DNA of 64,000 nt from assembly GCF_004194535.1 (NCBI RefSeq), contig NZ_CP025781.1, forward strand, positions 1,798,001 through 1,862,000, written 5' to 3'. This document shows positions 53,470 through 62,663 of the stretch, in pieces. The stretch is from Iodobacter fluviatilis. GTDB taxonomy: Bacteria; Pseudomonadota; Gammaproteobacteria; Burkholderiales; Chitinibacteraceae. The notes beneath the pieces were generated by a model. That model ran no database searches, was not told the origin of the DNA, and saw only the letters and a program-made list of their open reading frames with translations. The position numbers and the translations under genes are program-made. Each line of letters starts with the position of its first letter. Position 1 is the first letter of the stretch.

Positions 53470-53704
53470 TTTTTAGTGCCTTCGGCACATTGATTTTGGT
53501 GCGGGCGTCCCGCCGGACCTTCCTTTCTTGTGTGGCCAAGAAAGGAAGCGAAAGAAAGCCCCCACGAAACACGAAGCCCCCTGCGCTGTGGACAATCGAG
53601 TCGGCGGCGGGCGGGATTGGCTCGTGCCTCGCTCCCAAGCGATCCCCCGCCCCGCTTGTTCCTCGCTACGGCGTGTTTTCAAGGGGTGATTTAAACCCCG
53701 TGCC
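53470..53704. repeat. GC-rich structured intergenic repeat, copy B (about 235 bp)
   Basis: Homologue of 41764-41994 with the same order of blocks: GTGCCTTCGGCACATTGATT, CAATCGAGTCGGCGGCGGGC, GGGATTGGCTCG, CCTCGCTACGGCGTGTTT and a closing CCCCGTGCC. The main hairpin is CTTCCTTTCTTG / CAAGAAAGGAAG at 53519-53548. It lies between the Gfo/Idh gene and metW; the remainder of that gap (53705-53851) holds a CTCTGTG-type repeat. Confidence 0.85.
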
Positions 53705-53784
53705 ACTAACTGCGATACAAATTCTAATTAGACAAGTTTTGAAATACTTAAAACCTACGAAACAACTTAATTAGAGTCACGTTT

Positions 53785-53830
53785 TTCTCCGTGAAACTCC
53801 GTGTTCTCTGTGGCCTCCGTGTTTCAAGAT
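53785..53830. repeat. CTCCGTG/CTCTGTG-type degenerate intergenic repeat
   Basis: Short tandem-like runs of the type CTCCGTGTTCTCTGTG recur in the gaps of the 53.7-61.2 kb region: about 53785-53830, 55629-55645, 55690-55735, 59483-59515 (inverted), 59669-59712, 60805-60852 (inverted) and 61166-61213. They have no coding capacity or clear hairpin. Only the first occurrence is given as coordinates here. Confidence 0.6.
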
Positions 53831-53851
53831 CTGGGTTTGCTTAAATCACGA

Positions 53852-54448
53852 TTAAACTTTATTAAACCGCACCAAAGCCAAGCTGCCTAATAGATTAGGT
53901 AAGAATTCTACTTTTTCACCCTGATTTAATACCAGTTGATGATCTATTTTTAAGCCTAATTTATTCAATAATTTAGCAAAATCATTCACGGTACAAAAAT
54001 GGATATTGGGCGTGTTATACCACTCGAATGGAATTGTTTCTGATACCGGCATTCTGCCCATTAGGATTTGCCAGCGATTTTCCCAAAAGCCAAAATTAGG
54101 AAAGGTTACAATACCGGTTTTACCCACCCTGACCATTTCCTGCAAAATACCTTCAATATTGTGCATGGCCTGAATCGTGAGTGAGAGCACCACATAATCA
54201 AAGGAATGGTCTTCAAAAGTAGATAAGCCACTTTCCATATCGCTTTGAATTACATTCACGCCATTAGCCACGCAGCCCACCACGCCATTGACATCGATTT
54301 CTACGCCATAGCCACTGACTTCTTTTTGTGCCGCCAGCCAAGCCAGCAATTCTCCATCTCCACAACCTAAATCTAATACTCTAGATTGTGGGGGAATCCA
54401 ATTGGCAATATATTGCAAATCAGGGCGTAAAGTTTTTAGCTCGCTCAT
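53852..54448 (-). CDS. metW: MetW, methionine biosynthesis partner of MetX
   Basis: A 198-residue SAM-methyltransferase-fold protein: [18 protein letters not shown] (motif I), [40 protein letters not shown] and [20 protein letters not shown], which is highly typical of MetW. In Pseudomonas and relatives MetW works with MetX in making O-succinyl-homoserine. The start overlaps the metX stop by 4 bp (ATGA), so the two are translationally coupled. Confidence 0.95.
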   Translation of the reverse strand: MSELKTLRPDLQYIANWIPPQSRVLDLGCGDGELLAWLAAQKEVSGYGVEIDVNGVVGCVANGVNVIQSDMESGLSTFEDHSFDYVVLSLTIQAMHNIEGILQEMVRVGKTGIVTFPNFGFWENRWQILMGRMPVSETIPFEWYNTPNIHFCTVNDFAKLLNKLGLKIDHQLVLNQGEKVEFLPNLLGSLALVRFNKV

Positions 54449-55584
54449 TGGGCAATCTCCTTAGCAATCCGCTGCATATAGTTGCGCATAATGGCGTGAT
54501 AAGGAGCGTCTTCCATTAAGAATGCATCATGGCCGTGTTCTGATTCAATTTCTGCATAAGAAACTTGGCGCTTAGCCGCGAGCAAAGCTTTTACAATTTC
54601 TTTAGAGCGAGCAGGAGAAAAACGCCAATCAGTGGTAAATGAAACAACTAAAAATTGTGCTTTAGCTTCACTTAAAGCCGCCACTAAATCATTATTGTAA
54701 TGACGGGCCGGATCAAAATAATCCAGCGCCTTGGTCATCAATAAATAAGTGTTGGCATCAAATATTTCGGCAAATTTATCGCCTTGATAGCGCAAATACG
54801 ATTCGATTTCGAATTCCACTTCAAAGCCGTATTTATATTCGCCCGAGCGCAATAGCCGGCCAAATTTCTCGCCCATGCCATCGTCGCTTAAATAGGTGAT
54901 ATGCCCCAACATTCGGGCCAATCGCAGGCCACGCCGTGGCAGAGTATTGTGCTGATAATAATCACCACCATGGAAATCTGGATCGGTCAAAATCGCTTGG
55001 CGGGCCACATCATTAAAAGCAATATTTTGCGCAGTTAATTTAGGCGCAGAAGCAATCACCAAGCAATGGCGAATTCGCTCTGGATGGGTAATGGACCAAC
55101 GCAGTGCTTGCATGCCACCCAAACTGCCGCCAATGACCGCTGCAAATTGAGCAATACCTAAACGATCGGCTAAGCGCTTTTGCGTTTCTACCCAATCCCT
55201 CACCAATACCAGCGGGAAAGTCGAACCATAGGGCTGGCCCGTAGCCGGATTAATCGAAGAAGGCCCAGTTGAGCCATGACAGCCACCCAGATTATTTAAA
55301 CCAATCACAAAGAATTTATCGGTATCAATCGGCTTGCCCGGCCCGATCATCGTATCCCACCAGCCCGGATTTTTATCATCGACAGTATAGCGACCGGCTA
55401 CATGATGATTGCCCGATAGGGCATGGCAAACCAGAATGGCATTCGACGCATCGGCATTCAGCGTGCCATAGGTTTCATAAACCAACTCGTAATACGGCAG
55501 GATAGCGCCGGAAGATAAAGTAATTGGCTCGTCAAAAACCGCTTTTTGAGCGGTGACTAAACCAACGCTGCGAGATAGCTGCAT
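54445..55584 (-). CDS. metX: Homoserine O-acyltransferase MetX (succinyl- or acetyltransferase)
   Basis: A 379-residue alpha/beta-hydrolase-fold enzyme that acylates homoserine in methionine synthesis. Signature: the nucleophile Ser154 in [44 protein letters not shown], the catalytic Asp in FTTDWRFSP and His in [10 protein letters not shown]. The coupled metW and the DWRFSP stretch resemble the proteobacterial succinyl-CoA-dependent enzymes, so succinyl is favoured, but this is inference. The ATG at 55584 with GGGA is preferred to a TTG nine codons upstream. Confidence 0.95.
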   Translation of the reverse strand: MQLSRSVGLVTAQKAVFDEPITLSSGAILPYYELVYETYGTLNADASNAILVCHALSGNHHVAGRYTVDDKNPGWWDTMIGPGKPIDTDKFFVIGLNNLGGCHGSTGPSSINPATGQPYGSTFPLVLVRDWVETQKRLADRLGIAQFAAVIGGSLGGMQALRWSITHPERIRHCLVIASAPKLTAQNIAFNDVARQAILTDPDFHGGDYYQHNTLPRRGLRLARMLGHITYLSDDGMGEKFGRLLRSGEYKYGFEVEFEIESYLRYQGDKFAEIFDANTYLLMTKALDYFDPARHYNNDLVAALSEAKAQFLVVSFTTDWRFSPARSKEIVKALLAAKRQVSYAEIESEHGHDAFLMEDAPYHAIMRNYMQRIAKEIAQ

Positions 55585-55750
55585 TGTTTTTCCCAAGTCT
55601 AAAAAGCTCAAACTAAACCCAAACCATTAATCTTCAACACGGAGAAAGGCAAAAACGAGAGTGAAAAATATATAAACCTCTCTAAAGATTTTCTCCGTGA
55701 AACTCCGTGTTCTCTGTGTACTCCGTAGTTTAAGATTTGGGTTTTAAGCC

Positions 55751-56566
55751 CTATTTATTCAATTTTGCTAATTGCGCCCGCTCTGCGTCAGACCATTTAT
55801 CTTCCAGACCAATAAGCTGATCTCTATCCGCAAATGGCGGATAGCCCGCTTTCATCGTCAGGCGAATATAGTGGTGAATAAATACGTCTAAGCAAACATG
55901 CATAGCGCGCATATCACCAACTTCTTGTTCGCGCTTTTTAGTGCGCAAATATAAATCGAAATCAGCGGCCTGAATGCGCTCATCCCACTCGCCAATTTTA
56001 GCTAGAGCACTACGGGCTATCATCACCGTATTGCCCACAAAACCTTCTTTAACTTGATGCTTAAATCGCGTTTGCCGATCAAAGCAAAAACCTTCCCAAT
56101 TGCGATACATCAGCTTATGCATCCAGCTGAGCGTGGTGCGATTAAAACCAAATAAGCCAAGGAAATTTTTAATTTTTTGCCAGCGATGCTTCAGTTTTTT
56201 AGTGGCTTGGGCATTTTCAATTTGCTCAATTCCGCAAACCGTAGCTACCTCTAAGCCATTCGCGGTCATCGATTCAATCAGTTTAATATCCCACAAGGGG
56301 GATACGATAATGTCATTATTCAGAAAAGCGAGCCAGTCATATTTTGCAATGGCAATCCCCTGATTCTGGCTGTGTGGATAGGCGTAATTAGCGTGATTAC
56401 GAATCACCGTTGCGCCCACCGAATCAAAAAACTCCGCACTGCCATCATTCGAGCCATTATCAATAATAATCAGCTCAAACGGGTGATGGGTATAGCGCTG
56501 CAGGTTTTCCCAGAATAATTGATTCACTGCTAATTGATTATGGATGGCAGTAATAATGCTAATCAT
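55751..56566 (-). CDS. Glycosyltransferase family 2
   Basis: A 271-residue cytosolic or peripheral GT-A fold enzyme: MISIITAIHNQLAVNQLFWE, PFELIIIDNGSNDGSAEFF (nucleotide-sugar Asp) and LAFLNNDIIVSP, where LNND is the DXD-like metal-binding motif. It overlaps by 4 bp the O-antigen-ligase-like gene in front of it, so the three genes at 55.7-58.6 kb are one unit. The sugar donor and acceptor are unknown; the context suggests lipopolysaccharide or another surface glycan. Confidence 0.88.
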   Translation of the reverse strand: MISIITAIHNQLAVNQLFWENLQRYTHHPFELIIIDNGSNDGSAEFFDSVGATVIRNHANYAYPHSQNQGIAIAKYDWLAFLNNDIIVSPLWDIKLIESMTANGLEVATVCGIEQIENAQATKKLKHRWQKIKNFLGLFGFNRTTLSWMHKLMYRNWEGFCFDRQTRFKHQVKEGFVGNTVMIARSALAKIGEWDERIQAADFDLYLRTKKREQEVGDMRAMHVCLDVFIHHYIRLTMKAGYPPFADRDQLIGLEDKWSDAERAQLAKLNK

Positions 56567-57762
56567 AAAGAAACCTTATACTGAAAACTAGAACCTGCCA
56601 ACAAGGCACAAGCCAATAGCACATAGGCTAGGCCCGTAATATTATCGGTGAAAAAGGAATTGGCTAAAGTCGATATCCCGTAAGAGCAAACTAAAACCGA
56701 GCCTAACCAGCGCTCAGCCGAAATGGTATTCCATGCTTGTTTTGCTGTGGCAAGTAAAACTAAAACCAAGGACAACACCCCCACAATACCCAGCTCTACA
56801 CCCAGCCATAAATAATCATTATGCGGATTAGCAAAAGAGCGGCGCAGTTCTGAATCGCCGGCATTTTTTAAATAATTCTGCTTATAGCTGCCGGTACCGT
56901 GCCCTAAAATTGGCGCTTCTTTAATTAAATCTTTAGCCACTTTATGGAAAAATAATCTCAAGCCCACCGAGGTATCAATATCGCCTTTATCGTAGCTTTG
57001 CACATCGCTTTGCACGGTGCTCATACTCGTGCGCAATGAACTAGATCCTAAATAAAGTAAGGGGCCCATTACCGCAGCAGCAATTAGCGCAATCAAAAAA
57101 CCGCGCTTGCCCTGCCATAGCACCACTAATAAACCTAAAAGTAAGAGCAACAATACTTGCGCCGTGCGCCCTTTCACCATAAAGAAAACATCAAAAATAC
57201 ACAGGGTAATGGTGATTGCCGCTGGCCAGCGCCATTGCTTAGGCAGGCGCCCTGCCATCCAATACGCGGCAATACCGCAGGCAAGGAAACTCACAAAGGT
57301 GCTGTGATAGGTATGGGTTCTAAAAACGGAGTAATCGCCAATTGCACCTTGAATAATAGGCGTGCCACTCAAGCCACTGCCAATAGAGAGCACAAGAGTC
57401 ATTATCGCCCCAAGGCCAAAACCCGCTAATAAATACTGGCGAACCGGGGCCAAGGTACATAGCGCAAAAAACAAAGGTGCTAATAAATAGGCGCGCATTT
57501 TAAGCAACATGCCAAGCGCATCGTTAATTGATGCATCAGTCCAGAATACGCCCAATACAAAGAGCGAATACATCAAAAGGCAGGCCTGAATCAAAGGCTG
57601 GCGTAATGCATTAGCAATATGCTGGTGGATTTCTGTCGTGAAAATCGCGAATAAAACCAATACCCCCGCGCTGATATTTTGCATAGCGGTTGAAACAGGA
57701 ATAGCAAACCCTGCCAGAAAAGAAAACCAAAGCAGAGGCTGCCGAGCGATATTTAAATTCAT
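56563..57762 (-). CDS. O-antigen ligase / Wzy-like polymerase family membrane protein
   Basis: A 399-residue polytopic protein with about ten to twelve membrane segments and the large periplasmic loop (about 250-320) that typifies the WaaL/Wzy/PglL family. The loop has VGLRLFFHKVAKDLIKEAPI, GHGTGSYKQNY and SFANPHNDYLWLGVELGIVG; the HND motif with its His is the conserved ligase block. The start ATG at 57762 overlaps the stop of the glycosyltransferase in front of it (ATGA). A ligase joins glycan from undecaprenyl diphosphate to lipid A-core; polymerase or protein-glycosylation roles cannot be excluded. Confidence 0.85.
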   Translation of the reverse strand: MNLNIARQPLLWFSFLAGFAIPVSTAMQNISAGVLVLFAIFTTEIHQHIANALRQPLIQACLLMYSLFVLGVFWTDASINDALGMLLKMRAYLLAPLFFALCTLAPVRQYLLAGFGLGAIMTLVLSIGSGLSGTPIIQGAIGDYSVFRTHTYHSTFVSFLACGIAAYWMAGRLPKQWRWPAAITITLCIFDVFFMVKGRTAQVLLLLLLGLLVVLWQGKRGFLIALIAAAVMGPLLYLGSSSLRTSMSTVQSDVQSYDKGDIDTSVGLRLFFHKVAKDLIKEAPILGHGTGSYKQNYLKNAGDSELRRSFANPHNDYLWLGVELGIVGVLSLVLVLLATAKQAWNTISAERWLGSVLVCSYGISTLANSFFTDNITGLAYVLLACALLAGSSFQYKVSL

Positions 57763-58625
57763 GCCACCACCAGACAATAATGTTTTTTAGTTAAATCGCG
57801 GCCCAGTAGTTTTTCTACTTTCATTTGCCAGCGATGACGCTTTTCACGCTTAGATAAACGATATTGCGGATCCGCCGTGAATACTAATTCGGCATAATCC
57901 TGAAACCAAGGCTGAACAATGTCCGGGTGCTTGCCTTTAAAGGGCTGCAATATGCTGGCATCAATCTGGCTGTAATCATGCGCCTTTGGTGTGTGATTCC
58001 AGTAGCGGGAAACCTGACGAATTTTTTCGTTCATTTTTTCGCTGGATCGCACATGGCCATAATGGTAAATCGGGCAGCCCACTAAAGCCGCATTAGGATA
58101 GCGGCCGCGCTTATTCTGATGCATTACCACCCAGAACAAACCATCAGGGGCCCAGCTGCGAATGGTGTTTCTAATAATTCGAGGGGCGCGGCGATACCAA
58201 GCAGGGCTTTTTGCTACTAAATCCGGGCAACCATAAAAATGGTGATAATCAAATACCAGTGCTTCAACTTCGCTATTGGCTAAATGCTTTTCCATTGCGG
58301 CACGAATCTTGGGCGCATCTTCTTCATGAATGATTTCATCGCCTTCCAGATAAAAAGCCCAATCGCCACTGCAATTAAACTGAGCAATCATTTTTTGCTG
58401 GGCATAAACATAACCACGGTCTTTCATATCCTCATTCCAGGTGGTTTCAATCACCCGAATCCGTGCATCGCCAATGGCTCGGACGCGCTCCAGAGTATCG
58501 TCATCGCTTTTACCCACCGCCACGACCACTTCATCGCAAACGCTAAGTAAGCTTTTTAAACTTTCAATATAGGGATAGCCAAGCAGAGTGCCATTGCGTA
58601 GGAAGGTAAAGCCGCTAACTTTCAT
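57759..58625 (-). CDS. Glycosyltransferase family 2, second gene
   Basis: A 288-residue enzyme: MKVSGFTFLRNGTLLGYPYI, VCDEVVVAVGKSDDDTLERV and WAFYLEGDEIIHEED, with the DXD-like EGDEI. It resembles glycosyltransferases of lipopolysaccharide clusters that start with a SGFTFLRNG-type motif. It is the first gene of the three-gene minus-strand unit and is divergent from the next glycosyltransferase (starts 96 bp apart). Donor and acceptor unknown. Confidence 0.87.
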   Translation of the reverse strand: MKVSGFTFLRNGTLLGYPYIESLKSLLSVCDEVVVAVGKSDDDTLERVRAIGDARIRVIETTWNEDMKDRGYVYAQQKMIAQFNCSGDWAFYLEGDEIIHEEDAPKIRAAMEKHLANSEVEALVFDYHHFYGCPDLVAKSPAWYRRAPRIIRNTIRSWAPDGLFWVVMHQNKRGRYPNAALVGCPIYHYGHVRSSEKMNEKIRQVSRYWNHTPKAHDYSQIDASILQPFKGKHPDIVQPWFQDYAELVFTADPQYRLSKREKRHRWQMKVEKLLGRDLTKKHYCLVVA

Positions 58626-58721
58626 AGGGAATCCGTAAAATGCAAGCTTGCAAGTAGCTAGCCAATCGCGAGATTATAGCAGCCTCAATACAGCTATCTC
58701 GCGTCTACACGCTTGCAAAAC

Positions 58722-59483
58722 ATGTTAAAAATAAGTGGTCTGATTATTACATTTAATGAAGCACACAATATCGTTGCATGCCTGCGCTCTATGAAACAGG
58801 TTTGCGATGACATTGTGGTGGTCGATTCTTGCAGTAGTGATAACACCGTAGAATTAGCGAGGCAAGAAGGCGCAACAGTCATTTCGCAACCCTTCTTGGG
58901 CGATGGGCCGCAGCGCAGCGTGGGTTTGCCGCATTGCCTCCACGATTGGGTGCTGAATTTAGACGCCGATGAGCGCTTAGAAGACGATTTAGTCGCTTAT
59001 TTAAAAAATACTGATTTAAGCCAGCAAAAAGTCAACGCCATTGAAACACGCCGCCGTAATTATATTGGCAATCAGACCACCCGCTTTGCTGGGCAATATC
59101 CGGATTATGTACGGCGCATATTTAATAAAACGCAGGCGGATTTTTCACCTGTCGCTGCACACACTAAAATTCAAAGCAATTCATTAAAAAAAATACCCGC
59201 GCATATTACCCATTATTCTTATAAAGATTATCCGGATATCTTTAAGCGGGCCTGTCTCTACGGCACTTGGCAGGCACAAACCATCGCTAAAACCAATAAA
59301 AAAATCGGCCCGCTCACACCAGGCTTTCATTGCCTGTTTTCATTTTTAAAACATTATGTGATTAAGCTAGGCTTTCTGGCGGGGCACGATGGATTAGCAA
59401 TCTCGCTAGGCAAAGCCATCGCCTCCTACATCAAATACGCCCACGCAATTGAACTACGTCGTGCACGCGAAAAAAATCTGTAG
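58722..59483 (+). CDS. Glycosyltransferase family 2, WaaE/KdtX-like
   Basis: A 253-residue enzyme resembling the heptose glucosyltransferase WaaE/KdtX of lipopolysaccharide core synthesis: LKISGLIITFNEAHNIVACL, VCDDIVVVDSCSSDNTVELA, WVLNLDADERLEDDL with the DXD motif DADE, then TRRRNYIGNQTTRFAGQYPD and VRRIFNKTQADFSPVAAHTK. The C-terminal region has two hydrophobic stretches. It stands alone, divergent from the ligase cluster. ATG at 58722 lacks a strong ribosome-binding site. Confidence 0.87.
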   Translation: MLKISGLIITFNEAHNIVACLRSMKQVCDDIVVVDSCSSDNTVELARQEGATVISQPFLGDGPQRSVGLPHCLHDWVLNLDADERLEDDLVAYLKNTDLSQQKVNAIETRRRNYIGNQTTRFAGQYPDYVRRIFNKTQADFSPVAAHTKIQSNSLKKIPAHITHYSYKDYPDIFKRACLYGTWQAQTIAKTNKKIGPLTPGFHCLFSFLKHYVIKLGFLAGHDGLAISLGKAIASYIKYAHAIELRRAREKNL

Positions 59484-59565
59484 GCACAGAGCACATTAAG
59501 GACACGGAGAACACAGAGAAAACCAAGCAAACAAAACCTAAAAGAAGTCCTGATTGATCCCGTTT

Positions 59566-59634
59566 CGTCATTCCCGTGCAGATTGAAATCCAGCATTTTT
59601 ACTGGATCCCCGACAAAAACATTCGGGGATGACG
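59566..59634. repeat. REP-like palindromic element, intact copy
   Basis: A 69-bp unit beginning CGTCATTCCCG and ending CGGGGATGACG, with inner stems ATCCAG/CTGGAT and ATCCCCGA/TTCGGGGAT. It recalls the ATTCCC...GGGAAT repeats of Neisseria (dRS3-like; resemblance only). A second copy at 60890-61127 is split by a foldback element. Confidence 0.65.
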
Positions 59635-59726
59635 GTCTAATCAAAGCACCCTTAACATCATTTTCATTCTTTCTTCGTGTTCTGCTTTTAAACTCTGTGT
59701 TCTCTGTGTCTACAGACCTTAGGTTT

Positions 59727-60767
59727 TTAAATCATCGCGGCCAAAATGGCAGCCTCTACCGCCGCCCAATCGGGCACGGTGTCGCTGCTGACGATCACTT
59801 CAAAGCGTGAATCGCGTCGATAAGCCGTGGTGGTCGCTCCCGGCATGCCGTCTACCCAATCAAATCGATACCAATCCCGCTCGGTGTGAAACACGCCTTT
59901 CGCGCGGGATAAACCTGCTAATCCCACGCTTTGCGGGCTGGATAACGTATCAAATAAATCGGCGAGCTTAGCGCTAAAAAACAGGGTTTCTGGAGAAAAA
60001 ATCCAGCCGCAGCTATGCGAGCCCAAGGCGGAGTGGGATTTTTTAATCGGCCAAGCCAACTCTTCTTCCACGGCAGCAACTGGTTTAACGCGTTTACGCA
60101 GATTATTGCTATGCAAATTAGGTGTGCTGGTGACTGGCCAGCGCTCTGGATGCAGCTCTAAATCAAGCAAAGCAGGGTCGAACTCGCCTTGTGCGGCTTG
60201 GATAATGGCGAGTTTGGGCGGGAACATGGCTTCTGCCATTTTCCGCGCAGCAGCCATTTGATCCACATCGGCCAAATCGGCCTTACTCAGCACAATCACA
60301 TCGGCCAATTGCAGCTGATCGCGCCATGTTTCATGGCTGGTATAACGGCTGTCTTGCAAGTGCCGCGCATCAAGCAACGTCAGCACCGCTCGCACATCTA
60401 GGGCTGCGGCCAGAAATGGATCGCGCAGTAAATCAATAATGCCTGCCGGATGGCCCAAACCAGATGGCTCGATCAGCAGGCGATCAGGACGCTTACCTTT
60501 GAGTAATTTAGTCAGCGTCACGCGCAGCATGGGGCTGGTGGTGCAGCAGATACAACCGCCAGGCACTTCGGCAACTTGTATATCTCCAACCGGCAAACCA
60601 TCCCCCGCCACCGACAGGCTGGCCCCATCGATGCCCACTTCACCAAACTCATTCACCACCACCGCCCAGTATTCATCCTGTGGCTTAGTGGCAAGCAGCT
60701 TCATCATGGCCGTGGTCTTGCCCACGCCTAAAAAACCACTGATTAGATTGACCGGAGTGCGATTCAT
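59727..60767 (-). CDS. CobW/P47K-family GTPase (COG0523)
   Basis: A 346-residue G3E GTPase: Walker A GFLGVGKTTA (11-20), the metal-binding GCICC at 71-75, VVVNEFGEVGIDG, LLIEPSGLGHP, and G4 SKAD. The C-terminal CobW domain covers about 230-340. COG0523 proteins are metal chaperones; zinc-responsive and cobalamin-linked branches exist and sequence alone does not separate them here. There is no Zur-type site evident upstream and no cobalamin gene nearby. A Zur-like gene is 32 kb away. Confidence 0.9.
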   Translation of the reverse strand: MNRTPVNLISGFLGVGKTTAMMKLLATKPQDEYWAVVVNEFGEVGIDGASLSVAGDGLPVGDIQVAEVPGGCICCTTSPMLRVTLTKLLKGKRPDRLLIEPSGLGHPAGIIDLLRDPFLAAALDVRAVLTLLDARHLQDSRYTSHETWRDQLQLADVIVLSKADLADVDQMAAARKMAEAMFPPKLAIIQAAQGEFDPALLDLELHPERWPVTSTPNLHSNNLRKRVKPVAAVEEELAWPIKKSHSALGSHSCGWIFSPETLFFSAKLADLFDTLSSPQSVGLAGLSRAKGVFHTERDWYRFDWVDGMPGATTTAYRRDSRFEVIVSSDTVPDWAAVEAAILAAMI

Positions 60768-60889
60768 AAATACTCATTATTGCTAAAGCAAAAAAAATAG
60801 AACTTCTGTAGACCCAGAGAAAAAGGAAGAACACAGAGCACACAGAGAAACTAAAGATATGGCTCCAAATAAATCTCAATATGGCAAGC

Positions 60890-61127
60890 CGTCATCCCCG
60901 AGCGTTTTTACCGAGGATCCAGCAGCGCCGCTAGCAGCCTGTCGGACTTAAGCGATCGTAGCGAGGGAAAGACCGGTTTGAGACAGACTTAGCGGGTTTT
61001 TAAGGCGAATAGCTGGCTATTCAACGAGAAAATGCGTGAAATATGGCCAAATCCGGCTTTTCCGTAGTAGATCAGTCTTAAGTCCGACAGGCTGCTAGAT
61101 TCCCGATAAAAGCATTCGGGAATGACG
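60890..61127. repeat. REP-like element split by a nested foldback element
   Basis: The two halves of a REP-like unit, 60890-60930 (CGTCATCCCCG...) and 61099-61127 (ATTCCCGATAAAAGCATTCG and GGAATGACG), flank the foldback element at 60931-61098. Against the intact copy, the CTGG before GATCCCCG aligns with the CTAG at the insertion point. Confidence 0.75.
60931..61098. repeat. CTAG-flanked foldback element, copy inserted in a REP-like unit
   Basis: 168 bp, intact terminal inverted repeats CTAGCAGCCTGTCGGACTTA and inverse, nearly identical to the copies at 502 and 35370. It lies in the gap of about 450 bp between pth and cobW. Confidence 0.88.
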
Positions 61128-61218
61128 CAGTAGTTCGGCATCGACGGTGAGACTGCATAAAATTGTTTTCTCCGTGGTCTTTGTGTCCTCTCTTTAGCTC
61201 TGTGTCTACAGGCTTTTT

Positions 61219-61824
61219 TTAGTCTGGCTTAGGTTTATTTGGCCTTTGCACACCCGCATGCAGAGCTTGCATCGCCCCGCCCATGTCCCCTGCCAGCATT
61301 TTAGGTAGCACGTGATGGGCTTTGATCAACACATCCATGATGCCTTCGAATTCTTCTTTGCGTGGTGGCTTAAGTACAAAATTAGCCACTTCGGCCTTAT
61401 TACCCGGATGGCCGATGCCCACGCGTAAGCGCCAGAAATCAGGTGTTCCCAAGTGGGCTTGAATATCTTTTAAGCCATTATGCCCACCATTCCCGCCGCC
61501 CTGCTTCAGCTTGATCTGCCCTGCAGGGATATCCAGCTCGTCGTGCACCACGAGGATTTCTGCGGGCAAGATTTTATAAAACTGCGCCAGCGCCACCACG
61601 GATAAGCCACTGCGGTTCATAAAAGTTTGCGGCTCTAGCAGCCACACATCGCTGCCATGCAGGCGGGCTTTAGCAGCTAGGCCGTGGAATTTATTATCGT
61701 GGCGCAAAGAGACATTGGCATCTTTGGCTAATTCATCCACCCACCAAAACCCCGCATTATGGCGGGTTTGCGCGTAGTCGCTACCGGGATTGCCCAGCCC
61801 TACGATCAGTTTAATTTGCGGCAT
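61219..61824 (-). CDS. pth: Peptidyl-tRNA hydrolase
   Basis: A 201-residue cytosolic enzyme that frees tRNA from stalled peptidyl-tRNA. Catalytic His22 in TRHNAGF, Asn12 in GLGNPG, Asn70 in [10 protein letters not shown], Asp95 in [11 protein letters not shown] and Asn-rich [13 protein letters not shown]. The C-terminal tail ([18 protein letters not shown]) is normal in betaproteobacteria. It follows prs and rplY in the conserved order prs-rplY-pth, with a terminator between rplY and pth. Confidence 0.98.
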   Translation of the reverse strand: MPQIKLIVGLGNPGSDYAQTRHNAGFWWVDELAKDANVSLRHDNKFHGLAAKARLHGSDVWLLEPQTFMNRSGLSVVALAQFYKILPAEILVVHDELDIPAGQIKLKQGGGNGGHNGLKDIQAHLGTPDFWRLRVGIGHPGNKAEVANFVLKPPRKEEFEGIMDVLIKAHHVLPKMLAGDMGGAMQALHAGVQRPNKPKPD

Positions 61825-61930
61825 AGTCTTTCAAAAGCAGGCGAAAAGGGCTACATGATACCCTAGGTCAATCATCCATTAGCCTTAAGAACGATTCCGT
61901 TCCAGTATCAAGGCATAAAAATATAGACAT

Positions 61931-61959
61931 AAAAAAACCCGCCGCAGCGGGTTTTTTTA
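61931..61959. terminator. Terminator after rplY
   Basis: A stem AAAAAAACCCGC / GCGGGTTTTTTT with a 4-nt loop CGCA, usable from either side, 14 bp past the rplY stop. Confidence 0.95.
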
Positions 61960-61972
61960 AAGTACTTAAAAC

Positions 61973-62554
61973 TTAAACAGCTTTTGCGCCGTTCAGGTTT
62001 ACGATACCCAAGTCTTTACCAGAAGCCAACGATACCAATTCGATACCATCAGCCAGCTTGATGTCAGACAAGTGAACCGAAGTCTTCATTGCAGACAAGT
62101 CAGCAAGGTCAACAGTTACGAATTCTGGCAGCTTAGAAGCTACGCAACGAATCATTACTTCGTTCAATACTGTGCTGATTGTACCGCCTTGCAGCTTAAC
62201 GCCCAGACAAGCATCGCCGTTGATGAAGTGCAATGGCACTTTCAATTCAACAACAGTTGCTTCATTTACGCGTTGTAAATCAACGTGCAGAACCAATTGC
62301 TTGAATGGGTGGTATTGAACAGCGCGAACCAGAACTTGCTCAGAAGCAGCACCTTCAATGTTCAGCTTGATCAAAGCAGTGTGGAACGCTTCTTTTTGCA
62401 GAGCGTAGTACATGCTGTTGTGATCAAGTGTTACGGCTACAGGAGCTACATCGCCACCGTAAACGATTGCTGGCAAACGACCATCGCGACGCTGGCGGCG
62501 GCTCGCACCCGTACCTTGCGCATCACGTGCTACTGCATTGATTTCAAATGTCAT
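61973..62554 (-). CDS. rplY: 50S ribosomal protein L25, long (Ctc/TL5) form
   Basis: A 193-residue 5S rRNA-binding protein. The N-terminal L25 domain (1-90; RRQRRDGRLPAIVYGGDVAP, VLVRAVQYHPFKQLVLHVDL) is followed by the C-terminal beta domain of the Ctc type (90-193, VPLHFINGDACLGVKLQGGT, VDLADLSAMKTSVHLSDIKL). The start MTFEINAVARD is standard. A terminator precedes it (62621-62647), so most rplY transcripts should start in the short gap after prs or read through. Confidence 0.97.
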   Translation of the reverse strand: MTFEINAVARDAQGTGASRRQRRDGRLPAIVYGGDVAPVAVTLDHNSMYYALQKEAFHTALIKLNIEGAASEQVLVRAVQYHPFKQLVLHVDLQRVNEATVVELKVPLHFINGDACLGVKLQGGTISTVLNEVMIRCVASKLPEFVTVDLADLSAMKTSVHLSDIKLADGIELVSLASGKDLGIVNLNGAKAV

Positions 62555-62620
62555 GATAAAACTCCATACGCACCGAAGTGCATTTTAATAAGCACCGTCC
62601 GCGACCAGACAGTGCAACAG

Positions 62621-62647
62621 AAAACCCAGATAAAATATCTGGGTTTT
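62621..62647. terminator. Terminator between prs and rplY
   Basis: A perfect stem AAAACCCAGATA / TATCTGGGTTTT with a 3-nt loop; the T-tract is short (TTTT). It lies 16 bp past the prs stop codon and 67 bp before the rplY start, so it could attenuate read-through. Confidence 0.8.
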
Positions 62648-62663
62648 GAATTCTTAAGCCGAT

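Noticed and set aside
53473-53706. A minus-strand open frame of 77 codons across repeat copy B
   Set aside because: Same reason as copy A; similarity to the copy A frame is due to the shared nucleotide repeat, not coding selection.
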